A stretch of 63,094 nt of DNA from contig JAEELJ010000008.1 in assembly GCA_016288855.1 (NCBI GenBank), positions 1 through 63,094 on the forward strand, in the 5' to 3' direction. Made by a program: the position numbers and the translations under genes. The notes under the pieces were generated by a model, which saw only the letters and a list, made by a program, of their open reading frames with translations, did no database searches and was not told where the DNA came from. Shown in pieces: positions 28,341 through 37,505 of the stretch (positions within the stretch are counted from its first letter, which is position 1; every line of letters begins with the position of its first letter). Source of the DNA: Acholeplasmatales bacterium (lineage in GTDB: Bacteria > Bacillota_I > Bacilli_A > Acholeplasmatales > Anaeroplasmataceae).

Positions 28341-30281
28341 TTATCTAACAGTATCTCCTGGCTTACATGCACTAATATTAACTAATTCTAAATATGTATC
28401 AGCATCATCAGATCCGCATAATAACATACCCTTAGATTCTTCACCTCTAAGCTTAATAGGCTTTAGGTTCTTAACAACTATAACCTTCTTACCAATAAGC
28501 TTTTCAGGCTCAGTATAGAATTTAGCAATACCAGATACAATCTGTCTTACTTCTGTTCCAATATTTACTTTAAATACTAAAAGCTTATCAGCCTTAGGAT
28601 GACGCTTAGCCTCAAGGATTTCTCCTACAACTAATTCCAGCTTTTCAAAATCATCAATTGTAATTTCAGGCTTTGCTGTAACTTCTGTTACTTCTTCTTT
28701 AGCCTTAGCTTGTGCTTCTTCCTTTGCTATAACATTCTTCATTATTTCATTAATATCTAATCTAGCAAATACTACATCAATATCATTTACCTTATATGAA
28801 GAATTTGTATTATAAGCTAATGTTTCAAAATCAGTATTATTAGTATTTAATGCCTTAAATACCTTTTCTGCAGTATCTGGAATTGCAGGCTGTAATAAAA
28901 TAGTAATAATACGAATTGCTTCTAATAAATTATATAATACAGTTCTTAGCTTAGGAGCATTTACCTCATCCTTAGCTAAAGCCCAAGGCATTGTTAAATC
29001 AATATACTTGTTTGCAGCTCTTGCAGCAACCATAGCCTCTTCTAATGCATCACCAACTCTAAATTGATCCATTAAAGCTTTATACTTTTCTACACAAGAA
29101 TTAACTGTATCAAATAATTCCTTATCATATTCAGTGCCTTCTACATAAGAAATAGAAGATTTACCAAAATACTTTAATACCATTGAAATAGTTCTTTTAA
29201 CTAAATTACCATAGGTATTAGCTAAATCCGTATTTGTTCTTTCACCAACTAATTCATAAGTTAGATTACCATCCTGTGCAAATGGGATTTCATGTAAGCA
29301 ATAATATCTTACTGCATCAACACCAAATACATTTACTAAATCATCTGCATAAATAACATTACCCTTTGATTTAGACATCTTATTGTGGTTAGTTAAAACC
29401 CAAGGATGACCAAATACCTGCTTAGGTAATTCAATATCTAAAGCCATTAAAATAATAGGCCAATAAATAGTATGGAATCTTAAGATATCCTTACCAATTA
29501 AATGAACATTTGCAGGCCAGAATTTCTTAAATAATTCACCATTATTACCATTAACATCATATCCAATTCCAGTAATATAGTTCATTAATGCATCAATCCA
29601 AACATAAATAACATGCTTAGGATCAGAATTAACAGGAATACCCCATTTATATGAAGTTCTTGATACACATAAATCAGGTAATGGATTCTTTAAGAAATTA
29701 TTAAGCATTTCATTCTTTCTAGATTCAGGCTGAATGAAATCAGGATTATCATTAATATAATTTAATAATCTTCCTCTATATGGTTCAAGCTTTAAGAAAT
29801 AGCATTCTTCACTATTCTTTGTAACCTTTGCACCACAATCAGGACAGCATCCTTCAACTAAATCCTTTTCTGTCCAATATGTTTCACAATCAACACAGTA
29901 ATATCCTTCATACTTACCCTTATAAATATCACCCTTTGCTAATAGCTTTTCAAAAGCATCAGCAACAACCTTTTCATGGTAAGCATCAGTTGTACGAATG
30001 AAATGATCATATTTAACATTCATCATATCATAAGTATCTCTTAATTCCTTAGATACCTTATCAACATGTTCCTTTGGTGTAACACCAGCCTTAATAGCCT
30101 TCTGTTCAATCTTTTGTCCGTGTTCATCTGTACCAGTCATGAAATAAGTATCATAACCATCTTTCTTCTTATATCTTACAATGCAGTCTGCAAGAATTGC
30201 TTCATAAACATTTCCAATATGTGGCTTAGATGAAGTATATGCGATTGCAGTAGTTAAATAAAATTTCTTTTTATCTGCCAT
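28341..30281 (-). CDS. metG: Methionyl-tRNA synthetase
   Basis: The 646-residue class I synthetase has the HIGH motif as KPHIGNVY, a zinc knuckle (CVDCETYW...CCPDCG), KMSKSKG and, from about residue 545, the C-terminal EMAP/Trbp111-type tRNA-binding domain (FEKLELVVGEILEAKRHP...LLCGS). This is the Bacillus MetS type. It is placed downstream of the rsmI cluster as in B. subtilis but has its own promoter. No T-box leader fits in the 90-base gap upstream. Confidence 0.97.
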   Translation of the reverse strand: MADKKKFYLTTAIAYTSSKPHIGNVYEAILADCIVRYKKKDGYDTYFMTGTDEHGQKIEQKAIKAGVTPKEHVDKVSKELRDTYDMMNVKYDHFIRTTDAYHEKVVADAFEKLLAKGDIYKGKYEGYYCVDCETYWTEKDLVEGCCPDCGAKVTKNSEECYFLKLEPYRGRLLNYINDNPDFIQPESRKNEMLNNFLKNPLPDLCVSRTSYKWGIPVNSDPKHVIYVWIDALMNYITGIGYDVNGNNGELFKKFWPANVHLIGKDILRFHTIYWPIILMALDIELPKQVFGHPWVLTNHNKMSKSKGNVIYADDLVNVFGVDAVRYYCLHEIPFAQDGNLTYELVGERTNTDLANTYGNLVKRTISMVLKYFGKSSISYVEGTEYDKELFDTVNSCVEKYKALMDQFRVGDALEEAMVAARAANKYIDLTMPWALAKDEVNAPKLRTVLYNLLEAIRIITILLQPAIPDTAEKVFKALNTNNTDFETLAYNTNSSYKVNDIDVVFARLDINEIMKNVIAKEEAQAKAKEEVTEVTAKPEITIDDFEKLELVVGEILEAKRHPKADKLLVFKVNIGTEVRQIVSGIAKFYTEPEKLIGKKVIVVKNLKPIKLRGEESKGMLLCGSDDADTYLELVNISACKPGDTVR

Positions 30282-30320
30282 AAAATGCGCCCTCTTTCGG
30301 TCAAAATAAATTCAATAGTA

Positions 30321-30349
30321 ATTATAACAAAATAAGTAAAAATATTCAA
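30321..30349 (-). promoter_or_regulatory. Promoter of metG
   Basis: TTGAAT (30344-30349) and TATAAT (30321-30326) on the minus strand are separated by 17 bases. The leader is only about 35 bases. Confidence 0.7.
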
Positions 30350-30359
30350 TAAAACAAAA

Positions 30360-30389
30360 ATAGCCAAATCTATTTTAAGATTTAGCTAT
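30360..30389 (-). terminator. Terminator overlapping the end of the 276-aa membrane protein gene
   Basis: ATAGCTAAATCT pairs with AGATTTGGCTAT (one G-T pair). The 5' arm lies inside the last codons and stop of the gene, and a TTTTTG run follows. Confidence 0.75.
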
Positions 30390-31205
30390 CTTCTTATAAT
30401 TTATTACATAAGTTTCTGGAGTTAAATTAGTAATAATAAATGAATATAGTAATAAAGGTAACGCAATTATTAACGCAAAAACACCAATTAGATAAGCTAA
30501 TAATAAATATATTATAAAAGCTAGTGATGTAATAAGTATAGACATTATTAAAGATATAGGGATAGTCTTATGATTTATTACATTATATACTTTAATATTA
30601 TCATTCTTTTGATGCTGTGATAAATATGCTAAGAATAATGTTAGAATAGTATTTAATATTAAAGAAACTATAAAAGATATTATCGCAATTACATCATATT
30701 TAGTCATTAATAAGGCAATACTATTAATAACAACTAAATCTATTATTCTTTTCACAATTAAAACAATAATAAATCTTTTTATACTTCTTGGGCAAAGCTT
30801 CTTTCTTAATAAAGAATTAGTAATTAAATAAGCTAAAATAATATGCAATATAATTATAGACATAGCTATATAATTCCAAATAACCATTGTTTTAGAATAT
30901 ACATTTGCTTCTTCTTCAGTAATAGATAGGTTATCTATTACAATATCTTTTATTGCATCTATATTTAATACATGCTTTACTATTTCCTTAGGATTTGAAA
31001 AATAGAAATCAAATATATCCTTAGTTAAATTATTAAGCTTACCTGCTTCAACATTAATACCATCTATTTTAGTATTTGTAATAATAGATGTAGAAACACT
31101 TATAGATACACCTGCTAATATTACACCTATTGAAATAATTGCTAATATTAATAATATATAGGGAAATATATTTAATATCCAATTTTTTAAATATAATTTA
31201 ATCAT
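30375..31205 (-). CDS. Polytopic membrane protein, DUF1189-like, function unknown
   Basis: The 276-residue protein has an N-terminal membrane segment (about residues 10-35) and an extracytoplasmic stretch to about 105. At least four further hydrophobic segments follow (about 110-130, 145-200 in two or three passes, and 215-262). The overall plan of one helix, an exposed domain and a C-terminal helical bundle ending in a polar tail recalls DUF1189 proteins, but I cannot confirm the family. It is the last gene of the tmk-rsmI cluster, 43 bases after the 176-residue gene, and is ended by a terminator that overlaps its stop. Confidence 0.5.
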   Translation of the reverse strand: MIKLYLKNWILNIFPYILLILAIISIGVILAGVSISVSTSIITNTKIDGINVEAGKLNNLTKDIFDFYFSNPKEIVKHVLNIDAIKDIVIDNLSITEEEANVYSKTMVIWNYIAMSIIILHIILAYLITNSLLRKKLCPRSIKRFIIVLIVKRIIDLVVINSIALLMTKYDVIAIISFIVSLILNTILTLFLAYLSQHQKNDNIKVYNVINHKTIPISLIMSILITSLAFIIYLLLAYLIGVFALIIALPLLLYSFIITNLTPETYVINYKKIAKS

Positions 31206-31248
31206 ATTTATTCCTCAAATATAAAGGAGCACATCTTGTGCTCCCTAA

Positions 31249-31779
31249 TTATAATAATTGATCTCTTGAAACATCTGTTTTTGCGATTAAATCAATTAAA
31301 TCTGAAACAAATTCAATTGTTTGATCTTCTTTTTCACCAGGGATAAATACTTGATTCATCCACTTAGCATATCTTGGATTTAAAACACCAGTAATAGAAC
31401 CATATTTAATACCAAAAATTAATGGTAACTCAATCTTAGGTATTAATGTATCTTTAACTAATGTATTAGACTTAAAGCCAATTTTTTCAACTAACGCATA
31501 ATAATCCATTTTAGATTCTAATGTTTTACAAGCTCTAACATCTTCTATAGTTCCAAGCTTTGTTTCATATGTTGCATCATAAAAATAGATTTGTTTAACA
31601 TTTCTTTTAATTGCAGTTCTGTTTAATAGGTCTAATATAGCACATGTATATTTATCTTTTATGTTACCCATAATTACAAGACCACTTTTAAGATTAGTAA
31701 ACATATCCATAACGCCTTTATAATTTATTTCTTCAAAGATATTATTATTAAGGCCTTTAATTCTTTTAGGAAATTTCAT
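31249..31779 (-). CDS. Unknown protein, possible thioredoxin-like fold
   Basis: I do not recognise this 176-residue protein with certainty. The stretch SGLVIMGNIKDKYTCAILDL, followed by VKQIYFYDATYE, has the strand-turn-helix-strand pattern of a thioredoxin-like domain with a single cysteine. Later PLIFGIKYGSITGV could be the strand after the cis-proline position. No signal peptide or membrane segment is present. It lies 2 bases after rsmI and before the membrane protein gene, so it is part of the same message. Confidence 0.5.
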   Translation of the reverse strand: MKFPKRIKGLNNNIFEEINYKGVMDMFTNLKSGLVIMGNIKDKYTCAILDLLNRTAIKRNVKQIYFYDATYETKLGTIEDVRACKTLESKMDYYALVEKIGFKSNTLVKDTLIPKIELPLIFGIKYGSITGVLNPRYAKWMNQVFIPGEKEDQTIEFVSDLIDLIAKTDVSRDQLL

Positions 31780-31781
31780 TT

Positions 31782-32633
31782 TTACTCACCTTTATTGTTC
31801 TTATATAAAGTGTAATTTTTATATAATTCTTTTCTGTCTAAATTAAACATTTTTGCAACTTCTTTTATTGCATCATTTGGTTTATATCCTAAAGAAATCA
31901 TTTCATCTATTTTTTGGTTAGGGTCACCTAGAGTAGTATCTTCTTCCTTATAGCCTGATACAATAACAACCATTTCACCCTTATATTCTTCTTTATTAAC
32001 CTCACTAATACTACCTGTTATAAATTCTTCAAATGTCTTAGTAAGCTCTCTTGCTAAGCAGCAATATCTATCACCTAAAACCTCTTCCATATCAGATAGT
32101 GTTTCATGAATTCTATGAGGTGCCTCATAGAATATTAAAGTAGACTTAAGATATTTTAATTCCTTTAGTTCTTCTTTTCTTTTTGTGGTTTTTGCATCTA
32201 AGAAGCCATAGAAGGTATATGGCATAGGTGCAATACCTGATGCGATTAAAGCGGAAATACCTGCAGAGGCACCTGGAATAGTAGATACTCTTAGTCCCTC
32301 TTGTCTTGCACGATATACTATTTTATATCCAGGATCTGATATTACTGGTAAGCCAGCATCACTAATTAATGCAATATTCATGCCACCTCTTATTTCATCA
32401 ATGACACTTTCTGTTTTTTCCTCTTGATTAAAATTATGATAGCTTTCAACCTTAGTTTTAATATCATAGTGTTGAAGTAAGACACCAGATGTTCTAGTAT
32501 CCTCTGCATAAATTTTATCAACAGATTTTAATATTTCTATTGCTCTTAATGTAATATCACTTAAATTTCCAATAGGAGTTGCTACAAGATATAATATTCC
32601 ACCATTTTCATCTTTAAAGCTTCTAGTTCTCAT
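31782..32633 (-). CDS. rsmI: 16S rRNA (cytidine1402-2'-O)-methyltransferase
   Basis: RsmI methylates the ribose of C1402 in the decoding centre. The 283-residue protein starts with LYLVATPIGNLSDITLRAIE and continues with YAEDTRTSGVLL, ISDAGLPVISDPGY, PGASAGISALIASG and FYEAPHRIHETL, all diagnostic of the tetrapyrrole-methylase-fold RsmI family. It sits between a TerB-like gene and an unknown gene in the same order as the B. subtilis yabB-yazA-yabC region, with 1-2 base gaps. Confidence 0.96.
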   Translation of the reverse strand: MRTRSFKDENGGILYLVATPIGNLSDITLRAIEILKSVDKIYAEDTRTSGVLLQHYDIKTKVESYHNFNQEEKTESVIDEIRGGMNIALISDAGLPVISDPGYKIVYRARQEGLRVSTIPGASAGISALIASGIAPMPYTFYGFLDAKTTKRKEELKELKYLKSTLIFYEAPHRIHETLSDMEEVLGDRYCCLARELTKTFEEFITGSISEVNKEEYKGEMVVIVSGYKEEDTTLGDPNQKIDEMISLGYKPNDAIKEVAKMFNLDRKELYKNYTLYKNNKGE

Positions 32634-32634
32634 A

Positions 32635-33042
32635 TTAATTCTTTAAGATTCTAATTGTCTTTTCTCTTAAATCACGTTCAGCATAGACAACAGAAATTAA
32701 CTCTCTTCTCTTTTCTGATGTAATCTTTAAAGCCTTCTGAATCTTTTCTAGGAATAATAATTCACTAGTGTTATATAAGTCATCCTGCATAGTAATAAAG
32801 ACTAAATTTAGATAAACTACATTCTTAACTACCGGATTACAATCACTAAAGAATTTAATAGTATTTTCTGCAGTATCAGTTAGGCGGAATGAATATTCAT
32901 CCTTAATCTGATCTAATTCTGCCATCATCTTAGTTAATACACGCTTTTCAACGTCTGTAGCTTCTCCATCGATATCTACCATATAGATAGCTAAGTCTAA
33001 AAACTTAAGCATTTCCTTTCTATTTAATAAACTTAAAAACAT
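32635..33042 (-). CDS. Small helical protein, possibly TerB-like
   Basis: The 135-residue product has an acidic DIDGEATDVEKRVLTKMMAE segment and a second LYNTSELLFLEKIQKALKI segment. These resemble the two half-repeats of TerB-like all-helical domains, where aDGevxxxE precedes the helices. The match is weak and no function is known. ATG 33042, 8 bases after GAGAGG, is chosen over an upstream GTG. It overlaps the trmN6 stop by a few bases on one side and abuts rsmI on the other, which ties it to the tRNA/rRNA modification cluster. Confidence 0.5.
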   Translation of the reverse strand: MFLSLLNRKEMLKFLDLAIYMVDIDGEATDVEKRVLTKMMAELDQIKDEYSFRLTDTAENTIKFFSDCNPVVKNVVYLNLVFITMQDDLYNTSELLFLEKIQKALKITSEKRRELISVVYAERDLREKTIRILKN

Positions 33043-33047
33043 AAACA

Positions 33048-33773
33048 TCACCTCTCGAAATTATATATTTTTAAAACTTCATCTGTCCACTTACCATCTT
33101 CTTTATAGATATAAAGTGGATCTAGTATTCTTAAGGATGGGGCTCCATCCTTAACGCCCTCAATTAATATATTATTACATTCACTACCTAATTTAGGATA
33201 GCAAAGACGTAATCTTTTTGGTTCTATCTTATATTTTCTCATACAGTCTAGAATTTCTAATAATCTATCAGGACGATGCACCATCGCAAATACACCCTTA
33301 GAATTTAGTAGACTTGATGATTCTTTTATAATATCATCTAGGGTTGCTAAAACCTCATGCCTTGCGATAGCCTTTCTATCGTTTGGGTTAATGTTATTAG
33401 CACCAACCTTAAAATAAGGTGGATTAACAGTAACTAAATCAAAATTATGTCCTAATACCTTAGATATTCCAACTAAATTGGCATTAACCATTTTAATTCT
33501 ATTATCTAGATTGTTTTTTTCTATACTTTTTATAGCAAGATTATATGATTCTTCTTGTACCTCAACACCAATAATATTTGCATTACATCTTAAAGATAAA
33601 TACATAGGTATTGGTGCATTACCACTACATAGATCACATATGTTTTCTACTCTTTTAGTAATAGATGCAAAATCAGCAAGAAGCATTGAATCAAGTGAGA
33701 ATGAGAATGCTTCTGAATCTTGATATATTTTTAATAAAGGTCTACCTAATAATTCATGCTCTAATAAAGCCAC
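33048..33773 (-). CDS. trmN6: tRNA1(Val) (adenine37-N6)-methyltransferase family
   Basis: This 241-residue SAM-dependent methyltransferase begins MALLEHELLGRPLLKIYQDSE-type sequence. It has the SAM-binding DLCSGNAPIP and the catalytic NPPYF followed by NPNDRKAIARHE, typical of TrmN6/YfiC (B. subtilis YabB). The C-terminal LRLCYPKLGSECNNILIEG is also in keeping. It follows ricT by two bases, the Bacillus order ricT-(yabA)-yabB-rsmI without yabA. Confidence 0.9.
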   Translation of the reverse strand: MALLEHELLGRPLLKIYQDSEAFSFSLDSMLLADFASITKRVENICDLCSGNAPIPMYLSLRCNANIIGVEVQEESYNLAIKSIEKNNLDNRIKMVNANLVGISKVLGHNFDLVTVNPPYFKVGANNINPNDRKAIARHEVLATLDDIIKESSSLLNSKGVFAMVHRPDRLLEILDCMRKYKIEPKRLRLCYPKLGSECNNILIEGVKDGAPSLRILDPLYIYKEDGKWTDEVLKIYNFER

Positions 33774-33775
33774 AA

Positions 33776-34603
33776 TTAATCACCTTTATAAGTACCCTTT
33801 TTAGCTTTGAACTTAACATCATCAATTTTATAATATCCATAAACCTGATCTTCAGTTAAATATTTAACCTTAAGATTTCTATTTAAGACATCACAAGTAA
33901 TGACTTTAGCATTACCTTTTTCTGTTTCAACAATGTCACCAACGTTTGGTGCATTTTGATGTAGCTCAGTATACAGGTCATTTTCATAATTAATACAGCA
34001 TAATAATTTACCGCAATTACCACTTATATTTGCTGGATTAAGTGATAGATTTTGGTTCTTAGCCATTTTGATTGATACATTTGCAAATTCCGTAATAAAT
34101 GTTTTACAGCATACAATTAAGCCACAAGGTCCAATACCACCAAATACCTTCGCACCATCACGGCTACCAACCTGTCTTAATTCAATTCTAGTATGGTATA
34201 CTTCAGCAATATCCTTAACTAATTCACGGAAATCTACTCTTTCTTCTGATTCGAAATAAATAATTAATTTTCCTCTATCTAAGGTATATTCGCTTTCTAA
34301 TACCTTCATATCAAGCTTACGGTCTTTTACTAATTTCTTAACTTTATTAGTAACCTCTAATGCACTTTCTAGATTCTTATTATAATTTTCTAGATCCTGA
34401 TCATTTGCTAATCTAACAACATCCTTTAATTCAGATGTTAAATCCTTCATATCAAGCTCAAATGGTTCAGAAAAAACTTTACCTAATTCAGTACCACGGA
34501 TAGTATCAACAATGACATTATCACCTTTATTAAGTTTTAATTTCCCAACGCCAAAGTAATATTTTTTACCTAAGCGTTTAAATTCAACCATTACTGCCTT
34601 CAT
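33776..34603 (-). CDS. ricT: RicT/YaaT (PSP1 domain) protein
   Basis: RicT is a subunit of the Ric (Y-) complex, which in B. subtilis promotes RNase Y mRNA processing, competence and sporulation. The 275-residue protein has the PSP1 domain with conserved GPCGLIVCC and GNCGKLLCC cysteine clusters, likely ligands of an Fe-S cluster, and RQVGSRDGAKVFGGIG. RicA and RicF are not encoded in the window. It lies between holB and trmN6 as in Bacillus. Confidence 0.92.
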   Translation of the reverse strand: MKAVMVEFKRLGKKYYFGVGKLKLNKGDNVIVDTIRGTELGKVFSEPFELDMKDLTSELKDVVRLANDQDLENYNKNLESALEVTNKVKKLVKDRKLDMKVLESEYTLDRGKLIIYFESEERVDFRELVKDIAEVYHTRIELRQVGSRDGAKVFGGIGPCGLIVCCKTFITEFANVSIKMAKNQNLSLNPANISGNCGKLLCCINYENDLYTELHQNAPNVGDIVETEKGNAKVITCDVLNRNLKVKYLTEDQVYGYYKIDDVKFKAKKGTYKGD

Positions 34604-34610
34604 ATATCCT

Positions 34611-35573
34611 CTATTTCAAATATTTCAATATTAATTCATGAAATACATTTTTCGCTAATACATTATATTTTAACATATCAAATAATTCTAATATCAATTC
34701 TATTTTATCTTCTATTTTATTAGAATATTTCAAGCTATATGTTTTAATTTTATCATACAATGGGGTTAAAATCAAATTGCTTTGGTCCTCTTTATAATGA
34801 GCAACCTGCTGTAAAAATAGCAATATAAATTTTAATAACATAACTAAATTATTGCTATCCTGAAAAACCTTTAGGGTATTAATATAAAACAATACTAATT
34901 CCTTATCAGTTTCTAAAGATAAAAATTCTAAGAATAATTCCTTTACTTCCTTATAGCTCTCACTTGCAATAATATTTTTTGCTTCATCAATATTATTAGT
35001 TAGGTTAACAACTAAAGCACTATCTAATTCATCTAAGCCATCATTTCTTAGCATTTCAATTGATTTTTCTTCTGGAATAGGAAGAAATGGAATTAATATA
35101 CATCTAGATATGATTGTTGATACAACCATAGACTTTTCATTCGCAATAAAAATACCTAATGTCTTAGTTTTATTTTGTGGGTCTTCAATAAATTTTAATA
35201 AGGAGTTTTGTGCAGATAATGATGCTGTATCTATACCATCTATAATATAAATTCTAATACCTTCTACTAAGCTTGTTTTAGAAAAATCCTCTTGTAGTGC
35301 TTCAATCTGCTCCTTAGAAATCATCTTTTTCCCTTCTAAAACTCCAATATATGTAACATTAATAAAATTATTATTTAATATATTCTTAGAAGTCTCTTTA
35401 GAAAATGAATCATCACCATAAAGAAGGCATGATAAAGCATATGCCATTTCCTTTTTCCCAGTACCTTCTTCCCCATAAAATAAATATGCGTGAGAAAGTC
35501 TATCTTCTTTAATGGTATTTTTTAACATGTTATATATTTTTTCTTGGTTTTTTATAACATTTCTAACGTCCAT
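34611..35573 (-). CDS. holB: DNA polymerase III delta' subunit
   Basis: The 320-residue clamp-loader subunit has a degenerate P-loop LFYGEEGTGKKEMAYAL, a SQxSQ/IDGIDTASLSAQNSLLK-type sensor region, and SAQNSLLKFIEDPQ. ISRC is present near ILIPF. The zinc module of some delta' proteins is not apparent. It overlaps the end of tmk by about 10 bases and precedes ricT, the conserved tmk-holB-ricT order. Confidence 0.9.
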   Translation of the reverse strand: MDVRNVIKNQEKIYNMLKNTIKEDRLSHAYLFYGEEGTGKKEMAYALSCLLYGDDSFSKETSKNILNNNFINVTYIGVLEGKKMISKEQIEALQEDFSKTSLVEGIRIYIIDGIDTASLSAQNSLLKFIEDPQNKTKTLGIFIANEKSMVVSTIISRCILIPFLPIPEEKSIEMLRNDGLDELDSALVVNLTNNIDEAKNIIASESYKEVKELFLEFLSLETDKELVLFYINTLKVFQDSNNLVMLLKFILLFLQQVAHYKEDQSNLILTPLYDKIKTYSLKYSNKIEDKIELILELFDMLKYNVLAKNVFHELILKYLK

Positions 35574-36213
35574 TCATTCCCTCTAAATAATCATTAATAA
35601 TTTTCTTAACATCATATATTACATCAGAAAGGCTTTGATTACCATCAACAACCATTATCCTATCAGGATACATTTTTATAACCTCTTGATACCCCTTATA
35701 TACCATTTCATGGAATTTAATACCTTCAGAATCTAATCTATCCTTCTTACCTAATCTATCAAGATTTTCCATTCTTTTTAATGCAACCTTAGGCTCAACA
35801 TCAATATAAATTGTTAAATCAGGTAGATAATCTAAGGCAAAGCTATTAGCTTTTAATACAGCATCCATACCAAGGCCTCTTGCATATCCTTGATATGCCA
35901 AAGATGAATCAAGATATCTATCACATAAAATAATCTTACCTTCATTTACTGCAGGTATAACTCTCTCCTTTAAATGCTGCATTCTAGATGCTGCATAAAG
36001 TAAAGCTTCAACCTCAGGAGCCATCATAGTGTTATTAACATCTAAGATTATATTTCTAATCTCTTCACTAATTTTAATGCCACCTGGTTCTCTTGTTGTA
36101 ATAAAATCGATACCCTTCTTTTCAAATTCCTTTGCAAGCTCTTTAATAATTGTAGTCTTACCACTACATTCTCCACCTTCAAAAGTAATAAACCCCTTCA
36201 TTCTCATAGTCAT
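35563..36213 (-). CDS. tmk: Thymidylate kinase
   Basis: Tmk phosphorylates dTMP. The 216-residue protein shows FITFEGGECSGKTT (P-loop), TREPGG, DRYLDSSLAYQGYARGLG and the lid region RMENLDRLGKKDRLD. Three in-frame ATGs lie near the start (36213, 36207, 36201). GTGAGG allows 36213 or 36207; the choice changes only two residues. It heads the cluster tmk-holB-ricT-trmN6-(TerB-like)-rsmI-(unknown)-(membrane protein). Confidence 0.95.
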   Translation of the reverse strand: MTMRMKGFITFEGGECSGKTTIIKELAKEFEKKGIDFITTREPGGIKISEEIRNIILDVNNTMMAPEVEALLYAASRMQHLKERVIPAVNEGKIILCDRYLDSSLAYQGYARGLGMDAVLKANSFALDYLPDLTIYIDVEPKVALKRMENLDRLGKKDRLDSEGIKFHEMVYKGYQEVIKMYPDRIMVVDGNQSLSDVIYDVKKIINDYLEGMNGR

Positions 36214-36276
36214 AAAACCTCACATATATAATCTATTTTTATTATACAACATTATATATTTTTATAAAAATAAAAA

Positions 36277-36305
36277 AGGATAAAACTATGAAAAAGTTTT
36301 ATCCT
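36277..36305 (-). terminator. Terminator after the ecf-truA operon
   Basis: AGGATAAAAC and GTTTTATCCT (36277-36305) form a 10-bp stem followed by TTTTTT on the minus strand. The 5' arm starts in the last codons and stop of the 152-residue gene. Confidence 0.8.
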
Positions 36306-36757
36306 AAATTAACTAATACAATAATTAATGCAACTATTGCAATAATAAATATCAATGAAGATATTATTGCATAAGGCAATAAAGCCTTAAATGATTTATA
36401 AGTAACATTTATATCCTTAAACGCAGTTATACTCATATCTGGATTAATATCTATTACAAATTCATTTAAATCATCTGTTGCTTTAAAGGTAGTTACTGAA
36501 TACACGTGAAAATTCTTATTGATATAAGAATATAAAAATACAAAATAGCCAAAGAATATTAATAATATCTTAAAGCCTAATGTAGTAAACAATCTAGAAT
36601 ATACATGTAGTATAGCTTTACCATCAAATGTATTAATAATCACCTGATCATGAGATTTAATTTTTTCTTTTCTTTGAAGCTTTTTCAAATCATCAGAACC
36701 GATTTGATAAAGCTTATATTTTACTTTCTTTTCATCATTATTATTTAATACTAACAT
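36299..36757 (-). CDS. Unknown membrane protein, two transmembrane segments
   Basis: The 152-residue protein has a charged N-terminal region of about 55 residues, one hydrophobic segment (about residues 60-80), a polar loop, and a strong C-terminal segment (about 125-150). I do not recognise a family. It is 17 bases after truA on the same strand and ends at the operon terminator, so it is probably co-expressed with the ECF transporter and truA. Confidence 0.5.
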   Translation of the reverse strand: MLVLNNNDEKKVKYKLYQIGSDDLKKLQRKEKIKSHDQVIINTFDGKAILHVYSRLFTTLGFKILLIFFGYFVFLYSYINKNFHVYSVTTFKATDDLNEFVIDINPDMSITAFKDINVTYKSFKALLPYAIISSLIFIIAIVALIIVLVNLG

Positions 36758-36773
36758 AATGCTAACCTTTGGA

Positions 36774-37505
36774 TTAATAATTTACCTTATATAAATAAAG
36801 ACCATGTCCATCTAAAACCTTATGGCTTATTTTAGGATCCTTCTTTTCTAAGACTAAAGATATAAAGGATGAATCCTTCTTACCTCTACCAACCTCAACT
36901 AAAGCACCCATCATACGTCTTATTTGGTATTTTAAAAATCCTGTCCCAATAAATATAAATTCTAATTTTTTATCACTTAATCTATTTATTTTCGCTTCAA
37001 ATACAGTTTTAACTGTATCCTTTCTTTCATCAATTTGTGCAGAAGCAAATCCCCTAAAATCATGTGTACCTATAAATAATTTAATTGCTTCATCCATTTT
37101 ACCAATATCTAAATTATTTATATAAGATACATATCTAGAATCAAATGGGTTCTCTTCTCCTAAATCAATATAATATCTATATTCCTTTGATTTAGCACTA
37201 AATCTAGCATGAAAGCTTTCATCAACAATTTCTACTAAATTAACATGAATATCATTAGGTAAAATATTATTAATTGCACGCTTAAATCTAGATGGTGGAA
37301 TATCTTCTTCTAAATCAAAATGAATTACCTGACCTAAGGCATGAACATATCTATCAGTTCTTCCTGATGGATATATTTTTATATCCTTAGATGTCATTAC
37401 CTTTAATGCGTTCTTTATTTCTAATTCTACAGTTCTTTCATCATTTTGAATTTGAAAGCCCATAAAACAAGAGCCATCATAGGATAAAGTAAGCTTATAT
37501 CTCAT
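36774..37505 (-). CDS. truA: tRNA pseudouridine38-40 synthase
   Basis: The 243-residue protein begins LTLSYDGSCFMGFQIQ. It has the catalytic-aspartate motif SGRTDRYVHALGQVIHF, the FHARFSAKSKEYRY segment, and FLKYQIRRMMGALVEVGRGK, all typical of TruA. Its start overlaps the ecfT stop. ecfA1-ecfA2-ecfT-truA is the usual Firmicutes order. Confidence 0.96.
   Translation of the reverse strand: MRYKLTLSYDGSCFMGFQIQNDERTVELEIKNALKVMTSKDIKIYPSGRTDRYVHALGQVIHFDLEEDIPPSRFKRAINNILPNDIHVNLVEIVDESFHARFSAKSKEYRYYIDLGEENPFDSRYVSYINNLDIGKMDEAIKLFIGTHDFRGFASAQIDERKDTVKTVFEAKINRLSDKKLEFIFIGTGFLKYQIRRMMGALVEVGRGKKDSSFISLVLEKKDPKISHKVLDGHGLYLYKVNY

Noticed and set aside
30282-30359. T-box leader for metG
   Set aside because: The gap is about 90 bases, and a promoter lies only about 35 bases before the start codon. 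There is no room for a T-box and no T-box sequence was seen.
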